This document shows, piece after piece, positions 25,409 through 34,962 of a stretch of DNA of 64,000 nucleotides. The DNA comes from Acinetobacter sp. NIPH 2100. GTDB taxonomy: Bacteria; Pseudomonadota; Gammaproteobacteria; Pseudomonadales; Moraxellaceae. The stretch's first letter is position 1; each line of letters starts with the position of its first letter. Location: assembly GCF_000369805.1 (NCBI RefSeq), contig NZ_KB850224.1, forward strand, positions 1,916,262 through 1,980,261, read 5' to 3'. Made by a program: the position numbers and the translations under genes. The notes under the pieces are model-generated. The model was not told the DNA's origin and did no database searches. It saw only the letters and a list, made by a program, of their open reading frames with translations.

Positions 25409-26847
25409 CTTTAGGTTTTACTGCACTCGAATTGGCGAGAATACAATTCGCTTTTACCGTATCGTTTCATATTATTTTCCCTGCAATCTCTATCGGGCTG
25501 GCCAGCTTCTTAGCTGTTTTGGAATGGCGTTGGTTACGTACCAAAGATCCAATTTATAAAGATCTGTTTAAGTATTGGGTCAAAATCTTTGCTGTCGCCT
25601 TTGGAATGGGCGTGGTTTCAGGCGTGGTGATGAGCTATCAGTTTGGAACCAACTGGAGTGAATTTTCACGAATTGCTGGTAGTGTTACGGGGCCTTTGCT
25701 CACCTATGAGGTCTTAAGTGCTTTCTTCTTGGAAGCGGGTTTCCTTGGCATCATGTTATTTGGTTGGGGACGTGTCAGTCCCAAAGCGCACTTCTTTGCC
25801 ACGTTGATGGTTGCCATCGGCACCTGTATTTCCATGTTCTGGATTTTATCCTCGAACAGCTGGATGCAGACACCGCAAGGCTTTACCATTGAGAATGGCA
25901 TTATTGTGCCGACAGATTGGTGGGCAATTGTGTTTAACCCATCTTTCCCTTATCGATTAGTCCATATGGCGATTGCGGCCTTCATGGTTGCAGCTTTATT
26001 GGTCGCGGCAACCGCCGCTTGGCATTTGCTCAAAGGTCGCCGTGATGCATTGGTCAAGACCTCATTCTCTATGGCAATGTGGCTCATCCTGGTCTTAGCC
26101 CCCTTACAAGTATTTGTTGGGGACGCACATGGTTTGAATACTTTAGAACATCAACCTGCAAAACTTGCAGCGATGGAAGGTCATTGGGAGACCAATTATG
26201 ATGAAGGGATGCCGCTCTATCTGTTTGGTATTCCAGATATGCAAGAAGAACGCACTAAATATGCCATTGCAATTCCAAATCTTGGTAGTCTGATTTTGAC
26301 TCATTCTATGGATGGCACGGTCAAAGGCTTAAAAGACTTCGCCCCTGAAGATCGACCAAATTCAACCATTGTGTTCTGGAGTTTCCGTGTCATGGTGGGC
26401 TTAGGTATGCTCATGCTTTTGCTTGCCTTCACTGGGGCTTGGCTCAGAAAAACGGGTAAACTTTTTGAAAATAAATGGTTTCACCGCTTTGCTTTAGTCA
26501 TGGGGCCATCAGGATTTATTGCTGTACTCGCAGGTTGGTTTACCACTGAAGTTGGTCGTCAACCTTGGGTGGTCTACGGGGTAATGCGGACCAAAGATGC
26601 ACTTTCTCCTGTTTCAGCAGAACAAGTCGGTCTCACCTTGATCATTTTCGTGGTGGTGTACTGTGTTGTTTTTGGAATTGGGATCTATTACATGCTGAAA
26701 TTGATGCATAAAGGTCCTGAATTTATCGAAGCGATTGATCTTGAACCCGCAGGTCATGGACATTTCAAAACACCGATGCGTCCTTTAAGCGCGGTTGATG
26801 AAACCATTGATACACAAGATCCAAATAAGGAGAAACACCATGATTGA
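25405..26847 (+). CDS. cydA: Cytochrome bd-type quinol oxidase subunit I (short Q-loop, CioA-like)
   Basis: 480 residues, shorter than E. coli CydA (about 520), as in the cyanide-insensitive CIO subgroup with a short Q loop. Visible are 'FAFTVSFHIIFPAISIG' (heme b595 His region), 'PYRLVHMAIAAFMVAA' (heme b558 His), the quinol-loop area around 'NLGSLILTHSMDGTVKGL', and the invariant 'GRQPWVVYGVMRT'. It oxidises ubiquinol and reduces oxygen to water in the inner membrane. It overlaps cydB by 8 bp. The start ATG is preceded by GAGGTGCTGTC. Confidence 0.95.
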   Translation: MTLGFTALELARIQFAFTVSFHIIFPAISIGLASFLAVLEWRWLRTKDPIYKDLFKYWVKIFAVAFGMGVVSGVVMSYQFGTNWSEFSRIAGSVTGPLLTYEVLSAFFLEAGFLGIMLFGWGRVSPKAHFFATLMVAIGTCISMFWILSSNSWMQTPQGFTIENGIIVPTDWWAIVFNPSFPYRLVHMAIAAFMVAALLVAATAAWHLLKGRRDALVKTSFSMAMWLILVLAPLQVFVGDAHGLNTLEHQPAKLAAMEGHWETNYDEGMPLYLFGIPDMQEERTKYAIAIPNLGSLILTHSMDGTVKGLKDFAPEDRPNSTIVFWSFRVMVGLGMLMLLLAFTGAWLRKTGKLFENKWFHRFALVMGPSGFIAVLAGWFTTEVGRQPWVVYGVMRTKDALSPVSAEQVGLTLIIFVVVYCVVFGIGIYYMLKLMHKGPEFIEAIDLEPAGHGHFKTPMRPLSAVDETIDTQDPNKEKHHD

Positions 26848-27844
26848 TCTTTCTCTGATTTGGGTGGGTATTATCGGACTTGGTGTATTGATCTATGTCA
26901 TTCTGGATGGTTTCGACCTCGGTATCGGAATACTGTTTCCCTTTATTAAAAACAGCGAAGAACGTGATGTGATGATGAACACCGTCGCGCCTGTCTGGGA
27001 TGGCAATGAAACTTGGATGGTCCTCGGTGGTGCTGGCTTGTTCGCAGCTTTTCCGTTGGTCTATTCAACCGTCCTTTCAGCGTTGTACATGCCCATTACC
27101 TTGATGGTGATTGCACTGATTTTCCGTGGCGTTGCCTTTGAGTTTCGCTTTAAAGCCAATCGAACCAAACATTTATGGGATCAAGCCTTTATTTGGGGTT
27201 CAATTCTCTCCAGCTTCCTGCAAGGCGTGATTCTAGGTGCTTATATTCAGGGTATTCAAACCACCAATGGCATTTTCTCAGGTTCAGGTCTAGATTGGTT
27301 AACACCTTTCGCGCTGTTTACAGGGCTTGGTGTAGTGGCCATGTATGCAGCACTGGGTTGTGGCTGGCTGATTATGAAAACTGACCATGAATTACAGGAC
27401 AAAATGTACCGTTTAATGCCGAAGCTGATCATACTTCTGTTTGTGGTATTTGCAGGTGTCAGTCTGTATACCCCACTGACACATCCTGAAATTGCAGCTC
27501 GTTGGTTTGCTCTACCGAATCTACTGTATTTTAGTCCTGTGCCCATTTTGGTGTTGTTATTTACGGCGTTGATTCTTCAAGCCTGCAAAACACGTCAAGA
27601 CTTTAAGCCTTTTATCTACACCTTGGCCTTGGTGTTCTTGGCTTTCACTGGCTTTGTGATCAGCCTGTGGCCGAATATCATTCCACCCTCAGTTACGATC
27701 TGGGAAGCGGCAGCACCCCATTCCAGTCAGAAGTTCGCGCTTGTGGGTGCTGTGATTCTGATCCCGGTTATCATTGCCTATACCATTGTTTCCTACTGGG
27801 TATTTCGAGATAAGGTCCGTGTCGGTGATGAAGGCTATCACTAG
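26840..27844 (+). CDS. cydB: Cytochrome bd-type quinol oxidase subunit II
   Basis: 334 residues from ATG 26840, preceded by AAGGAG. An earlier in-frame start (26795) lies well inside cydA and is rejected. CydB signatures are 'VILDGFDLGIGILFPF', 'VAPVWDGNETWMVLGGAGLFAAFP' and 'LWPNIIPPSVTIWEAAAPHSSQKF'. It is the structural partner of CydA with eight or nine membrane helices. The 8-bp overlap and strong ribosome site indicate coupled 1:1 production. Confidence 0.95.
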   Translation: MIDLSLIWVGIIGLGVLIYVILDGFDLGIGILFPFIKNSEERDVMMNTVAPVWDGNETWMVLGGAGLFAAFPLVYSTVLSALYMPITLMVIALIFRGVAFEFRFKANRTKHLWDQAFIWGSILSSFLQGVILGAYIQGIQTTNGIFSGSGLDWLTPFALFTGLGVVAMYAALGCGWLIMKTDHELQDKMYRLMPKLIILLFVVFAGVSLYTPLTHPEIAARWFALPNLLYFSPVPILVLLFTALILQACKTRQDFKPFIYTLALVFLAFTGFVISLWPNIIPPSVTIWEAAAPHSSQKFALVGAVILIPVIIAYTIVSYWVFRDKVRVGDEGYH

Positions 27845-27856
27845 GAGTGTCATCAA

Positions 27857-27964
27857 ATGAAACTATCTAAAACACAATGGTTTATTGTTCTTTGGTTGGC
27901 AGGGTTTCTAGGTTTGTTATTGATCGCAATGTTTTTTAGAGTCTTATTAAAACTCGCCTACTAA
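27857..27964 (+). CDS. DUF2474-type small cytochrome bd accessory membrane peptide
   Basis: A 35-residue frame, ATG 27857 with AGGAG 9 bp upstream and 12 bp after cydB. The sequence is a short basic start (MKLSKTQWF) and a single hydrophobic helix (IVLWLAGFLGLLLIAMF) ending RVLLKLAY. This matches the DUF2474 type that follows cioAB and is analogous in placement to CydX, which stabilises the oxidase. A terminator follows at once. Confidence 0.75.
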   Translation: MKLSKTQWFIVLWLAGFLGLLLIAMFFRVLLKLAY

Positions 27965-27985
27965 GTTGAATTTCCTTGTTATATA

Positions 27986-28016
27986 AAAAGGCGATGTCGA
28001 GACATCGCTTTTTTTT
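27986..28016 (+). terminator. strong rho-independent terminator of the cyd operon
   Basis: GCGATGT (27991-27997) and ACATCGC (28002-28008) form a stem closed by CGAG and followed by eight T residues. Confidence 0.9.
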
Positions 28017-28189
28017 ATACAGCAATAAACCAGTTGCTCTAGCGCTTCGCAACATTGCACTTAGTCAGCAAACTGAGCATACGATAAAGCTCTAATTTCC
28101 GACCAAGGAAAGTGCCGCAATTTTTAAAAGCATGCTAACATTCAAAAACTGACAATACATCATGTCAATTTATTTAGAGGGATTCCAAT

Positions 28190-28621
28190 ATGCTAAAAAC
28201 ACAACAGGTTAAGGTAATACAAGAATTCAATGCACCCGTAGATAAGGTCTTTGCCGTTCTCAGTGAGCATGAAAATTTAAGTAAAATATTTGCACCTGCT
28301 AAAATCACACGAATAAATGATGGTAAAGATGCACGTAATGGTGTGGGTTCAGCGCGGAAACTTTCAATTCCTTTAGCGCCTTCATTTGTTGAAACAAACT
28401 TGGTTTACCAAGAAAATGAATTAATTGAATATGCGATTACGAGCGGAATTAGTCCGATTAAAGCGCATCGCGGCGTGATGAAGTTTAGCGATTTAGGCAA
28501 TGGTCGAACTCGCTTAGATTACACCATCAGCTTTAAGGGACGACTGCCTTTTATTGGTCCAATTATTAAAGCTGCGCTGCAAAATGGTATCAATCGAGGT
28601 CTTAAAAAACTGAAGTTTTAA
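28190..28621 (+). CDS. SRPBCC (START-like/polyketide cyclase-type) family protein
   Basis: 143 residues: 'VIQEFNAPVDKVFAVLSEHENLSKIF' at the start, 'GVGSARKLSI' in the middle, 'GNGRTRLDYTISFKGRLPFIGPIIKAAL' and an amphipathic C-terminal helix are the SRPBCC lipid/ligand-pocket pattern. No catalytic residues can be assigned; such proteins bind hydrophobic ligands or act as cyclase/hydrolase relatives. AGAGGG lies 8 bp before the ATG. It appears monocistronic. Confidence 0.8.
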   Translation: MLKTQQVKVIQEFNAPVDKVFAVLSEHENLSKIFAPAKITRINDGKDARNGVGSARKLSIPLAPSFVETNLVYQENELIEYAITSGISPIKAHRGVMKFSDLGNGRTRLDYTISFKGRLPFIGPIIKAALQNGINRGLKKLKF

Positions 28622-28701
28622 TTCTAAGCTGCTCTGTAATCTGTAAAACTTGACGGTGAAATGCGCAACATCAACCGTCAAGTCGTAGTTCTATGTATGA
28701 A

Positions 28702-29958
28702 TTAAGATGTTGCTGTCTCAAGCGATTCTTTTCTATTAGCGGAATGTTCTGGCTTACGCAGCAAAATCAATGCAGATATTGCGGCCAATAAAATCATTGG
28801 AATACTGGATGCGATGACAACAATCTCACTTTGTCCTGTACCTAGTAAATAGCCTGCCACTAACGGACCTGCAAAAGCACCTAGTCTTCCAATCGCAACG
28901 GCTGCGCCGACTCCGGTTCCTCTCATTTCCGTTGGATAATACTTGGCTGCTAGCGTGTATAAAATGGACTGACAGCCAATCACAAACATCCCGCACCCTG
29001 TTGCAAATATGATAAAGCTAGATGCGCTATTGGAATAAGCAAGTCCAATCAGCGAGAGCAGAATGCCACTATATACACTTGCGACAATAACGAACTTATT
29101 CAATCGATCCAGCATGAAACCTAAGATGAGTACCCCGATTGATCCACCTAGATTAAATCCAATTTGAATATAACTGGCTTGTTCTTTGTTTAGGCCTAGA
29201 CCAGAAATAAGCGTCGGTAACCAGTTTTGAAATAACGCAAGTACCAATAGCGTACCAAAGAAACTGATCCAAAGGCTGGACGTGATCAAGACACGTGGTT
29301 TAGCGAATAAAACTTCAATTACACTTTGCTTTTTACTCTGCGGTTGTGTGCTTCTAACAAGGTAGGCTTTGGATTCTGGTAACAAGAAAATAAGAATAGG
29401 TACCAGCAGTAAAGGTGCAATACCACCTATATAAAAAATATGTCGCCATTCATGATCGGCTGTTAAAGATAAAGCAACAACTGAGGTTAAAACGCCACCT
29501 ATTGGCATACCACAGTACATGATACTCACTGCGGTTGCTTTGTATTTTTCAGATACTGCTTCAGAGACCATGGTGATCACGATGGGTAATGCACCCCCCA
29601 TGCCCAAGCCAGTCAAAAAACGAACCAGAAGTAAGGTATTTAAATCTTTAGCAAAAGGCGTTAACAGTGACATAAAACCAAAGATAGCAATGCAGAAGAT
29701 AAAAACTTTTTTGCGTCCAATCGCATCGGCTATTCGCCCTGCAATCAATGCACCAGGTAATGTTCCTAAAACAGCAGCACTAAAGACCCATCCCATCTGG
29801 GTACTATCAAGTAACATCTCTGCTTTCATTCGTGGTGCAGCAACGCCCATCGACTGTAAATCAAAACCTTCAATAATGGCAAAAATGAAACATAAGACTA
29901 ATGTAATGATCATGCCAATTTTTGATGACTTTGATGCGATTTCAGCATCTTTTAACAT
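28702..29958 (-). CDS. AAHS-family aromatic-acid:H+ symporter (MFS)
   Basis: 418 residues with 12 predicted helices. 'FIEGFDLQSMGVAAPRM' is the AAHS hallmark (Asp in helix 1), with 'GRIADAIGRKKVFIF' in loop 2-3, 'RFLTGLGMGGALPIVITMVSEAVSEKYKA' and 'YPTEMRGTGVGAAVAIGRLG' in loop 8-9. PcaK, BenK, VanK and MucK of Acinetobacter belong here. No aromatic catabolic gene lies nearby, so the substrate (benzoate, protocatechuate or other) cannot be stated. Confidence 0.88.
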   Translation of the reverse strand: MLKDAEIASKSSKIGMIITLVLCFIFAIIEGFDLQSMGVAAPRMKAEMLLDSTQMGWVFSAAVLGTLPGALIAGRIADAIGRKKVFIFCIAIFGFMSLLTPFAKDLNTLLLVRFLTGLGMGGALPIVITMVSEAVSEKYKATAVSIMYCGMPIGGVLTSVVALSLTADHEWRHIFYIGGIAPLLLVPILIFLLPESKAYLVRSTQPQSKKQSVIEVLFAKPRVLITSSLWISFFGTLLVLALFQNWLPTLISGLGLNKEQASYIQIGFNLGGSIGVLILGFMLDRLNKFVIVASVYSGILLSLIGLAYSNSASSFIIFATGCGMFVIGCQSILYTLAAKYYPTEMRGTGVGAAVAIGRLGAFAGPLVAGYLLGTGQSEIVVIASSIPMILLAAISALILLRKPEHSANRKESLETATS

Positions 29959-30118
29959 TCCTATCTTCCTTTTTGATTATTCGAATTTATAATCCCTTAT
30001 ACGCTGTACGCATTTTTGGCCTATTTTTAGCGCATGTAAAAGACTAGCAGAGCAGATTGAGTTACGAAATTCAAAATTAATTTATGCAATATGTAATTAA
30101 AATGCATTGAGGGTGTTT

Positions 30119-30550
30119 GTGAAATATAAAAAGATTATCATTCTAAAATCATTATTACTTGCTCCTCTTCCCTTTCTCGTTATCATTGCATTCCTCTTTA
30201 TCGTGATAAATAACGAATTTAAACTTTATTCGATACTGACGGTGATTGCAGCACACCTGCTCGTTTATCTTGCCTATTGTATCTTAACTGTTCCATTTTC
30301 CTTTCTATTCTCTGTCATTCTCAATCGTTACCAATATCTGAATTTTTTCTCTATCTGTTTAAGCTCACTACTTATCGCAGCACCGTTTTTGATATTGTTG
30401 AGCTGGGCTCATACAGGTCAAGTCACTCAACGATGGTGGTTGATCTATCAAGACGGTTTTTCCTTATTGTTCGCTCTTATTCCTGCGGTCTGTTACTGGC
30501 TGATTTTGATTAATCTTAAATCTCATCAGCCAGATCATCTTGATTTATAA
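30119..30550 (+). CDS. Small integral membrane protein, unknown function
   Basis: About 143 residues from GTG 30119, chosen because GAGGG lies 5 bp upstream; TTG 30107 is a poorer start. Four hydrophobic helices are visible ('LLLAPLPFLVIIAFLFIVI', 'LTVIAAHLLVYLAYCILTV', 'ICLSSLLIAAPFLILLSW', 'FSLLFALIPAVCYWLILI'). No motif was recognised. The 3' end overlaps that of the convergent HAD gene by 6 bp. Confidence 0.7.
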   Translation: MKYKKIIILKSLLLAPLPFLVIIAFLFIVINNEFKLYSILTVIAAHLLVYLAYCILTVPFSFLFSVILNRYQYLNFFSICLSSLLIAAPFLILLSWAHTGQVTQRWWLIYQDGFSLLFALIPAVCYWLILINLKSHQPDHLDL

Positions 30551-31219
30551 AATTTTTGCTAAATCAGATAGATGTTGAATTGTATGGGTAAGATTTAAAT
30601 CATAACGATTGGGTAAATTCTTAGGGTTGTACCAACAGGTCGAGATCTCACAGGATGCCGCCCCTTTCATATCAGCTTCTAAACTATCGCCAATGAATAA
30701 AACTTCTTCTTTCGCGATATTACTTCGACGCAGACAGATTTCAAAAAAACGTTGATCTGGTTTTTCATATCCGATGTCATCTGAAATAAACAAATCAGAA
30801 AAATGTGATAACAGCCCCGCAAGGCCCAAACGTGACTTTTGTTGATTCAGAAAACTATTGGATGCTGCAAATAGCTTATATTTTTGGCTCAGGTACTGAA
30901 TTACGTCAGCAGCCCCATCCTCAAGTGTATGTTCTTTGGCTAAATTTCCTTGGAAAGTATCTCGAAAATGATCATGATCTAATTCGATATTTAAAGCCAA
31001 AAATAATTCTTTAAATCGATAATCAATCACATTCTGTACAGTAATTTGACCTAACTTCTGTTTTTCCCATAACTGATGATTAATATTTTTATAAGTAGAA
31101 TAGGTCAAATCATCATGTTGTAAATTAAACTCTCCAAACGATTTCACAAATGCAGAACGGTTGGCTACACTAAAATCAAGCAAAGTATCATCAATATCAA
31201 AGAATATAGCTTTATACAT
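30545..31219 (-). CDS. HAD-superfamily hydrolase (YjjG-like nucleotidase type)
   Basis: 224 residues with all four HAD motifs: 'FFDIDDTLLDF' (nucleophile Asp), 'LFAASNS' (motif II), the Lys in 'GYEKPDQRFFEI', and 'VLFIGDSLEADMKGA'. The closest match by feel is YjjG, a pyrimidine 5'-nucleotidase acting on non-canonical nucleotides. Other small-molecule phosphatases of the subfamily remain possible. Confidence 0.86.
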   Translation of the reverse strand: MYKAIFFDIDDTLLDFSVANRSAFVKSFGEFNLQHDDLTYSTYKNINHQLWEKQKLGQITVQNVIDYRFKELFLALNIELDHDHFRDTFQGNLAKEHTLEDGAADVIQYLSQKYKLFAASNSFLNQQKSRLGLAGLLSHFSDLFISDDIGYEKPDQRFFEICLRRSNIAKEEVLFIGDSLEADMKGAASCEISTCWYNPKNLPNRYDLNLTHTIQHLSDLAKIL

Positions 31220-31274
31220 CTCAGCAATCTTACAACCGAAGCAAATAGTGAAATAATTTTATTATACCGATAGA

Positions 31275-31306
31275 TAAAAGAGCAAGCCGCCTAGGGCTGC
31301 TTGCTC
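31275..31306 (-). terminator. terminator of the hemO/DUF454 transcript
   Basis: GAGCAAGC (31280-31287) pairs with GCTTGCTC (31299-31306); on the minus strand the stem is followed by TTTTA. It lies 97 bp beyond the DUF454 gene. Confidence 0.7.
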
Positions 31307-31402
31307 ATTGGTATTGAGTTCTGTCTTGGCTGGATAATGGATGTGATTTATTTCAAATTTAGTGATTTAGGTTCACTTCATTCCAGAAATCGGCTTTGTG
31401 GT

Positions 31403-31843
31403 CTAATCTCTCAACCACATCCAGATTAATACTGCTGCCATACACGCCACAAGAGGATAAACAACCCAAGGATGTGGAATGGTCCAGATCATAATCCCAG
31501 CAGCTACACTCATACTTATCGTCGAAATATATTTGGCTTTTTTGGGAATACGTCTATTTTCTTGCCATTCTTTGATGATTGGACCAATAAGACGATGATT
31601 TAGAAACCATTGATGCAGCTTTTCTGACCCTCTAGCTGCAAAGAAAACAGCCAATAAAATAAAGTCAACGGTCGGTAATCCCGGAATAAAAATTCCAAGA
31701 ATACCGAGTCCAATGCACAACCAGGCGAGGCAGATAAAGAATAATCGCCACCAAACTGAGCGTGCTAATTTGCTTGCTGGCTGTGGCGGTTGTGACAAAA
31801 TATCTGTTTTCACATCATTATTCATGCGATCAATATTCTCCAT
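31403..31843 (-). CDS. YbaN-type DUF454 inner-membrane protein
   Basis: 146 residues: 'WWRLFFICLAWLCIGLGILGIFIPGLPTVDFILLAVFFAARGSEKLHQWFLNHRLIGPIIKEW' is the DUF454 signature, followed by two more helices. The function of this family is not known, although in several bacteria it lies next to heme or iron genes. Here it follows the heme oxygenase gene by 25 bp and precedes a terminator, so it may be the last gene of the heme operon. Confidence 0.85.
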   Translation of the reverse strand: MENIDRMNNDVKTDILSQPPQPASKLARSVWWRLFFICLAWLCIGLGILGIFIPGLPTVDFILLAVFFAARGSEKLHQWFLNHRLIGPIIKEWQENRRIPKKAKYISTISMSVAAGIMIWTIPHPWVVYPLVACMAAVLIWMWLRD

Positions 31844-31868
31844 CCCTAGCGATGCTCAATCCACTTGT

Positions 31869-32465
31869 TTATTTCAACTCATCCAACTGGATTAATGCAT
31901 TTCCAAAATAGCCAAAAGCATCTAAAGCACCTTGCACCACGCGATCCTGTAAAACTGAGTCAAAGTCAGCATCATCAAGTGCTTGGACAAAGCGTTTCCA
32001 AACCTTGGCACGTCCCTCTGGATACGCCGCGAGATTACGCGCCGCAAATGTTTCAGAGAAACCTAAACTTTTTTGGGCTTCTTTAAATAAAAAAGCTGCG
32101 CCTAAGGTTGACCCTTCTGAGACATAAATCCAGCCGAGAGCTTCAGGTAATTTAACCGCTGCACTTTGCAATGGCTGCCCTGCGGGTTGAACACCCAAAT
32201 CTTGTAAATCTTCAAAAGCTTGCTGAGAGCGACCACGGATACCGAGATCTGGAATTAATCCAGCCACACCTTCTTGTTCAAAAAGATGCTCAATTTCTTG
32301 CTGAAAATAATATTGAGACAACGTGAATTGCGCATATTTTTCTTTGCTTGCAAAGACATCTGCCTGAGCCATTAAGCGATGCATTCGTTCATGTTCTGCT
32401 GCCGTTTCTTGCTTTAGACGTTGAGAAAGGCTATTGGCGACCATTTGTTCTGTTGCTGCGTTCAT
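31869..32465 (-). CDS. hemO: Heme oxygenase
   Basis: 198 residues from ATG 32465, chosen because AGGAG lies 7 bp upstream; an earlier in-frame start at 32561 would overlap tonB. It is a bacterial biliverdin-producing heme oxygenase: 'LKQETAAEHERMH' holds the proximal His, and 'LGWIYVSEGSTLGAAFLF' is the distal helix with flexible Gly/Ser residues. It opens the heme ring in the cytoplasm, releasing iron. As the enzymatic end of the heme operon upstream (40.9 kb to here) it completes heme-iron use. Confidence 0.92.
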   Translation of the reverse strand: MNAATEQMVANSLSQRLKQETAAEHERMHRLMAQADVFASKEKYAQFTLSQYYFQQEIEHLFEQEGVAGLIPDLGIRGRSQQAFEDLQDLGVQPAGQPLQSAAVKLPEALGWIYVSEGSTLGAAFLFKEAQKSLGFSETFAARNLAAYPEGRAKVWKRFVQALDDADFDSVLQDRVVQGALDAFGYFGNALIQLDELK

Positions 32466-32493
32466 TATCATTCTCCTGAAGAAAGAATATTGC

Positions 32494-33420
32494 TCATCGG
32501 TTGTCCCGACTGAGTTTAAGTTGCACTGGGAAATCAACGACAATAACCACTGCTTGGCCATTGACTTTGTAGGGTTTGAATTTGGACTGACGGGCTGCGT
32601 TTAGAACGCGCTCATCTAAACTGGCAATACCTGAACTTTGTTTTAATTGGATATCGATAGGCTGTCCGTTTTCATTGATGCGTAAACGTAACTCCACCAT
32701 ACGAGTTTGTTGTCTGAGCTCGCGATCATCGTAGCTAAACTTTCCAAAACTGAGCACATCGACACTACTGACTTGGATAGGTTCATCATTCTGAACTTGG
32801 CTTTCAGGTGCTCGACTTAGCTCCTGTTGCGCTGCGGGTGTTTTTACACCACTCGGGCGTGATTGATTTTCTTCAGATTGCGCTTTATGCATTTGCTGAT
32901 TTTCATTCACCGCAGTAGATTGTTGACCAGTCTGTATCTGTTGTTTAAACGCTTTGCTTTCTACGGACTGAACGGCAACAATTTGTGTTGATTGAGATGC
33001 GACGGAGTGATCTTTTTTATTCGGCTGTTTCTTCTGCACCGTATTCGTTGCATTTTGACTAATGAATCTCTTTTGCTCGATGGTCTCAGCACTTTGTTGC
33101 GTAGCACGAGGTGCAGATTGTTTTTTTAAGTGTTGTTGTTTGGGTTGCTGAGCAATGGCACTTTGAGCCGTTGTATGAGGAGATAGATTTTCTGATGGTG
33201 CTAAGGACACAAAACGTACCTTGAGTGCATTTACTTTCGGTGAAGTAGCCAAAGTGTAAGGTTCAATAAAATGACTCAGAAACCATAATCCTATTAGATG
33301 CAGCGCAATGACCAGCAATACAATGATCGACTTATGATTGGAATGTGCCAAAACCAAAATAGATGGTGGTTTTGAGGTCAACTCATAAGCTAGATATTGG
33401 AGCTTTGATTTCATCGTCAT
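32494..33420 (-). CDS. tonB: TonB energy-transducing protein of the heme cluster
   Basis: 308 residues: one N-terminal helix (about 30-50, 'SIIVLLVIALHLIGLWFLSHFI'), a long Gln/Lys/Ser/Ala-rich periplasmic linker instead of the usual Pro-rich one, and a C-terminal TonB domain ('MVELRLRINENGQPIDIQLKQSSG' then 'LNAARQSKFKPYKVNGQAV'). It would link ExbBD proton flow to the TonB receptors, probably the heme receptor upstream. exbB and exbD are not in the window. It follows the Slam gene by 5 bp. Confidence 0.9.
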   Translation of the reverse strand: MTMKSKLQYLAYELTSKPPSILVLAHSNHKSIIVLLVIALHLIGLWFLSHFIEPYTLATSPKVNALKVRFVSLAPSENLSPHTTAQSAIAQQPKQQHLKKQSAPRATQQSAETIEQKRFISQNATNTVQKKQPNKKDHSVASQSTQIVAVQSVESKAFKQQIQTGQQSTAVNENQQMHKAQSEENQSRPSGVKTPAAQQELSRAPESQVQNDEPIQVSSVDVLSFGKFSYDDRELRQQTRMVELRLRINENGQPIDIQLKQSSGIASLDERVLNAARQSKFKPYKVNGQAVVIVVDFPVQLKLSRDNR

Positions 33421-33425
33421 CCCCC

Positions 33426-34916
33426 TTAAAAACGATGCTCAAGCTTCAAGCTGACATTGTGTTTATCGTAGGAATATAACCAATCCACATTGCTACTGTT
33501 GTGGTTATAACGATAAGTCAGATTTGGTGTCATGCCGTAAAATTTAAATCGGGGCATCTGCACAACAAAGGTATAATTTTGTTCAAAATCATGACGGCGG
33601 GCCGCAAATGTCTCGACATATTGATCAAACTGCCGCCAGCGATATGAACTGAATAAGGTGGTATTCAACCCGACATTCCAAGACTTACTTAAGCCTAAAC
33701 GAATGCCTTGCTGCTGATAGGCTGCCATATACTTTTCTTGAGTGTCATGATCAAGCACATCCAGTCCACTAAATAATGTCCATTGCTTAGGTAGAATCTT
33801 CCAAAACGTGAACATCGCTGAGCTTTCTTTACCATCTAATGTCTTATATTTTTGATAATCTAGATCTTTGATTTCAGCTTCGAGCTTGAATGCTTTGTCT
33901 GCGGCAATAAATCGCATCCATTCAGCACGTGCACCCCATGCATTGTATAAACCGTCATTTGCATAACGTTTATGTTCAAACAATGGTGCAATGCTGATCT
34001 GATTTTTTAAATCGAGAAAGCTATAGCCTGCATTAATATTTAGTGTGGATTCGTTATAGTCGGCATGATCATCATAGGACTGTCCATAAGCTAGCCCACG
34101 TAAGGAAACCCCATGATTGCCGTAGAGAGAAAAGCGTTTCATTAAACTGGCTTCATAGTCCATACCTGTTGCTGATGCTGCTTTAGGGCTGCCACGGGTA
34201 ATTTCTTGAATGGGAGTCGCATTGCCCTTATCGTCAATGCCATATAACGTCCATGTTTTACTTTGTTCAGAAGAACTATTCAGATTTGTGGCATAGGATG
34301 GACCAATCGCGACACTGCCTTGCCATGAATCCCGCTGATCGAGTGCTTTGACGAACAGATTAACCGTTTGTTCTACTTCTGGCGGTATCACCGCACGATC
34401 ACTCTGTCCCAGTTTGTTTTGAATTGATGTAAAAAGGCGTGCTGCTTCTTTGTTCTTCTGCTGTTCAAACAGCACGCGCGCTAACTCTAGTTCACAAATA
34501 AGATTATTCGGTTGTTTATTGAGACTGCTTTGAAATTTTTGCTCGGCTAATTTGAGCTGACCCTGAGCACGTGCCAATGCCCCTTCGGCAAAATCAGTTA
34601 AAGCCTGATCATAGTCTTGATATTGCTGATAATGCTTTAAATAAACCGCAGCATTGCCCCATTGTTTTTGCATGACAGCCAAATAGAGGGCTTTTGCCAA
34701 ATCATCTTGATTTTTCTCTACCGCAAAAATTTGGCCATTGATAAGAATACTAGGTAGTTTCTCGGTATCACGAATTGTGCCTTGTTGTTGTAGTTGGTGC
34801 TGTTGTTGTAATAAATTTTGATCCAAGCTTTGATTCAGGCGAAGTTGAGTATCATCATCTGCATAGAGTGATGAAGTAGCCAATAGAGTCAGACAGCACA
34901 GCAATGTTCTTTTCAT
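33426..34916 (-). CDS. hsmA: Slam-type outer-membrane translocator of the hemophore (HsmA-like)
   Basis: 496 residues: a signal peptide (ending 'SSLYA'), an N-terminal helical TPR-like half ('ALYLAVMQKQWGNAAVYLKHYQQYQ', 'EQKFQSSLNKQPNNLICELELARVLFEQ') and a C-terminal barrel half ending in 'YDKHNVSLKLEHRF'. This TPR-plus-barrel layout is that of Slam/DUF560 proteins, which move lipoproteins or hemophores across the outer membrane. The gene lies directly after the candidate hemophore, as in the hphA-hsmA pair of A. baumannii. A terminator-like hairpin separates the two, so expression may be lower than that of the hemophore. Confidence 0.88.
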   Translation of the reverse strand: MKRTLLCCLTLLATSSLYADDDTQLRLNQSLDQNLLQQQHQLQQQGTIRDTEKLPSILINGQIFAVEKNQDDLAKALYLAVMQKQWGNAAVYLKHYQQYQDYDQALTDFAEGALARAQGQLKLAEQKFQSSLNKQPNNLICELELARVLFEQQKNKEAARLFTSIQNKLGQSDRAVIPPEVEQTVNLFVKALDQRDSWQGSVAIGPSYATNLNSSSEQSKTWTLYGIDDKGNATPIQEITRGSPKAASATGMDYEASLMKRFSLYGNHGVSLRGLAYGQSYDDHADYNESTLNINAGYSFLDLKNQISIAPLFEHKRYANDGLYNAWGARAEWMRFIAADKAFKLEAEIKDLDYQKYKTLDGKESSAMFTFWKILPKQWTLFSGLDVLDHDTQEKYMAAYQQQGIRLGLSKSWNVGLNTTLFSSYRWRQFDQYVETFAARRHDFEQNYTFVVQMPRFKFYGMTPNLTYRYNHNSSNVDWLYSYDKHNVSLKLEHRF

Positions 34917-34962
34917 AAAAACCGTAAAACAAAAAATAAAATCATTAAGTCTTAAGCAAGAA

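Noticed and set aside
28024..28090. Weak dyad (GTTGC...GCAAC) after the cyd terminator
   Set aside because: Five-base arms are expected by chance; no gene context.
29519..29992. 157-codon plus-strand frame opposite the AAHS transporter
   Set aside because: Antisense of a clear MFS gene.
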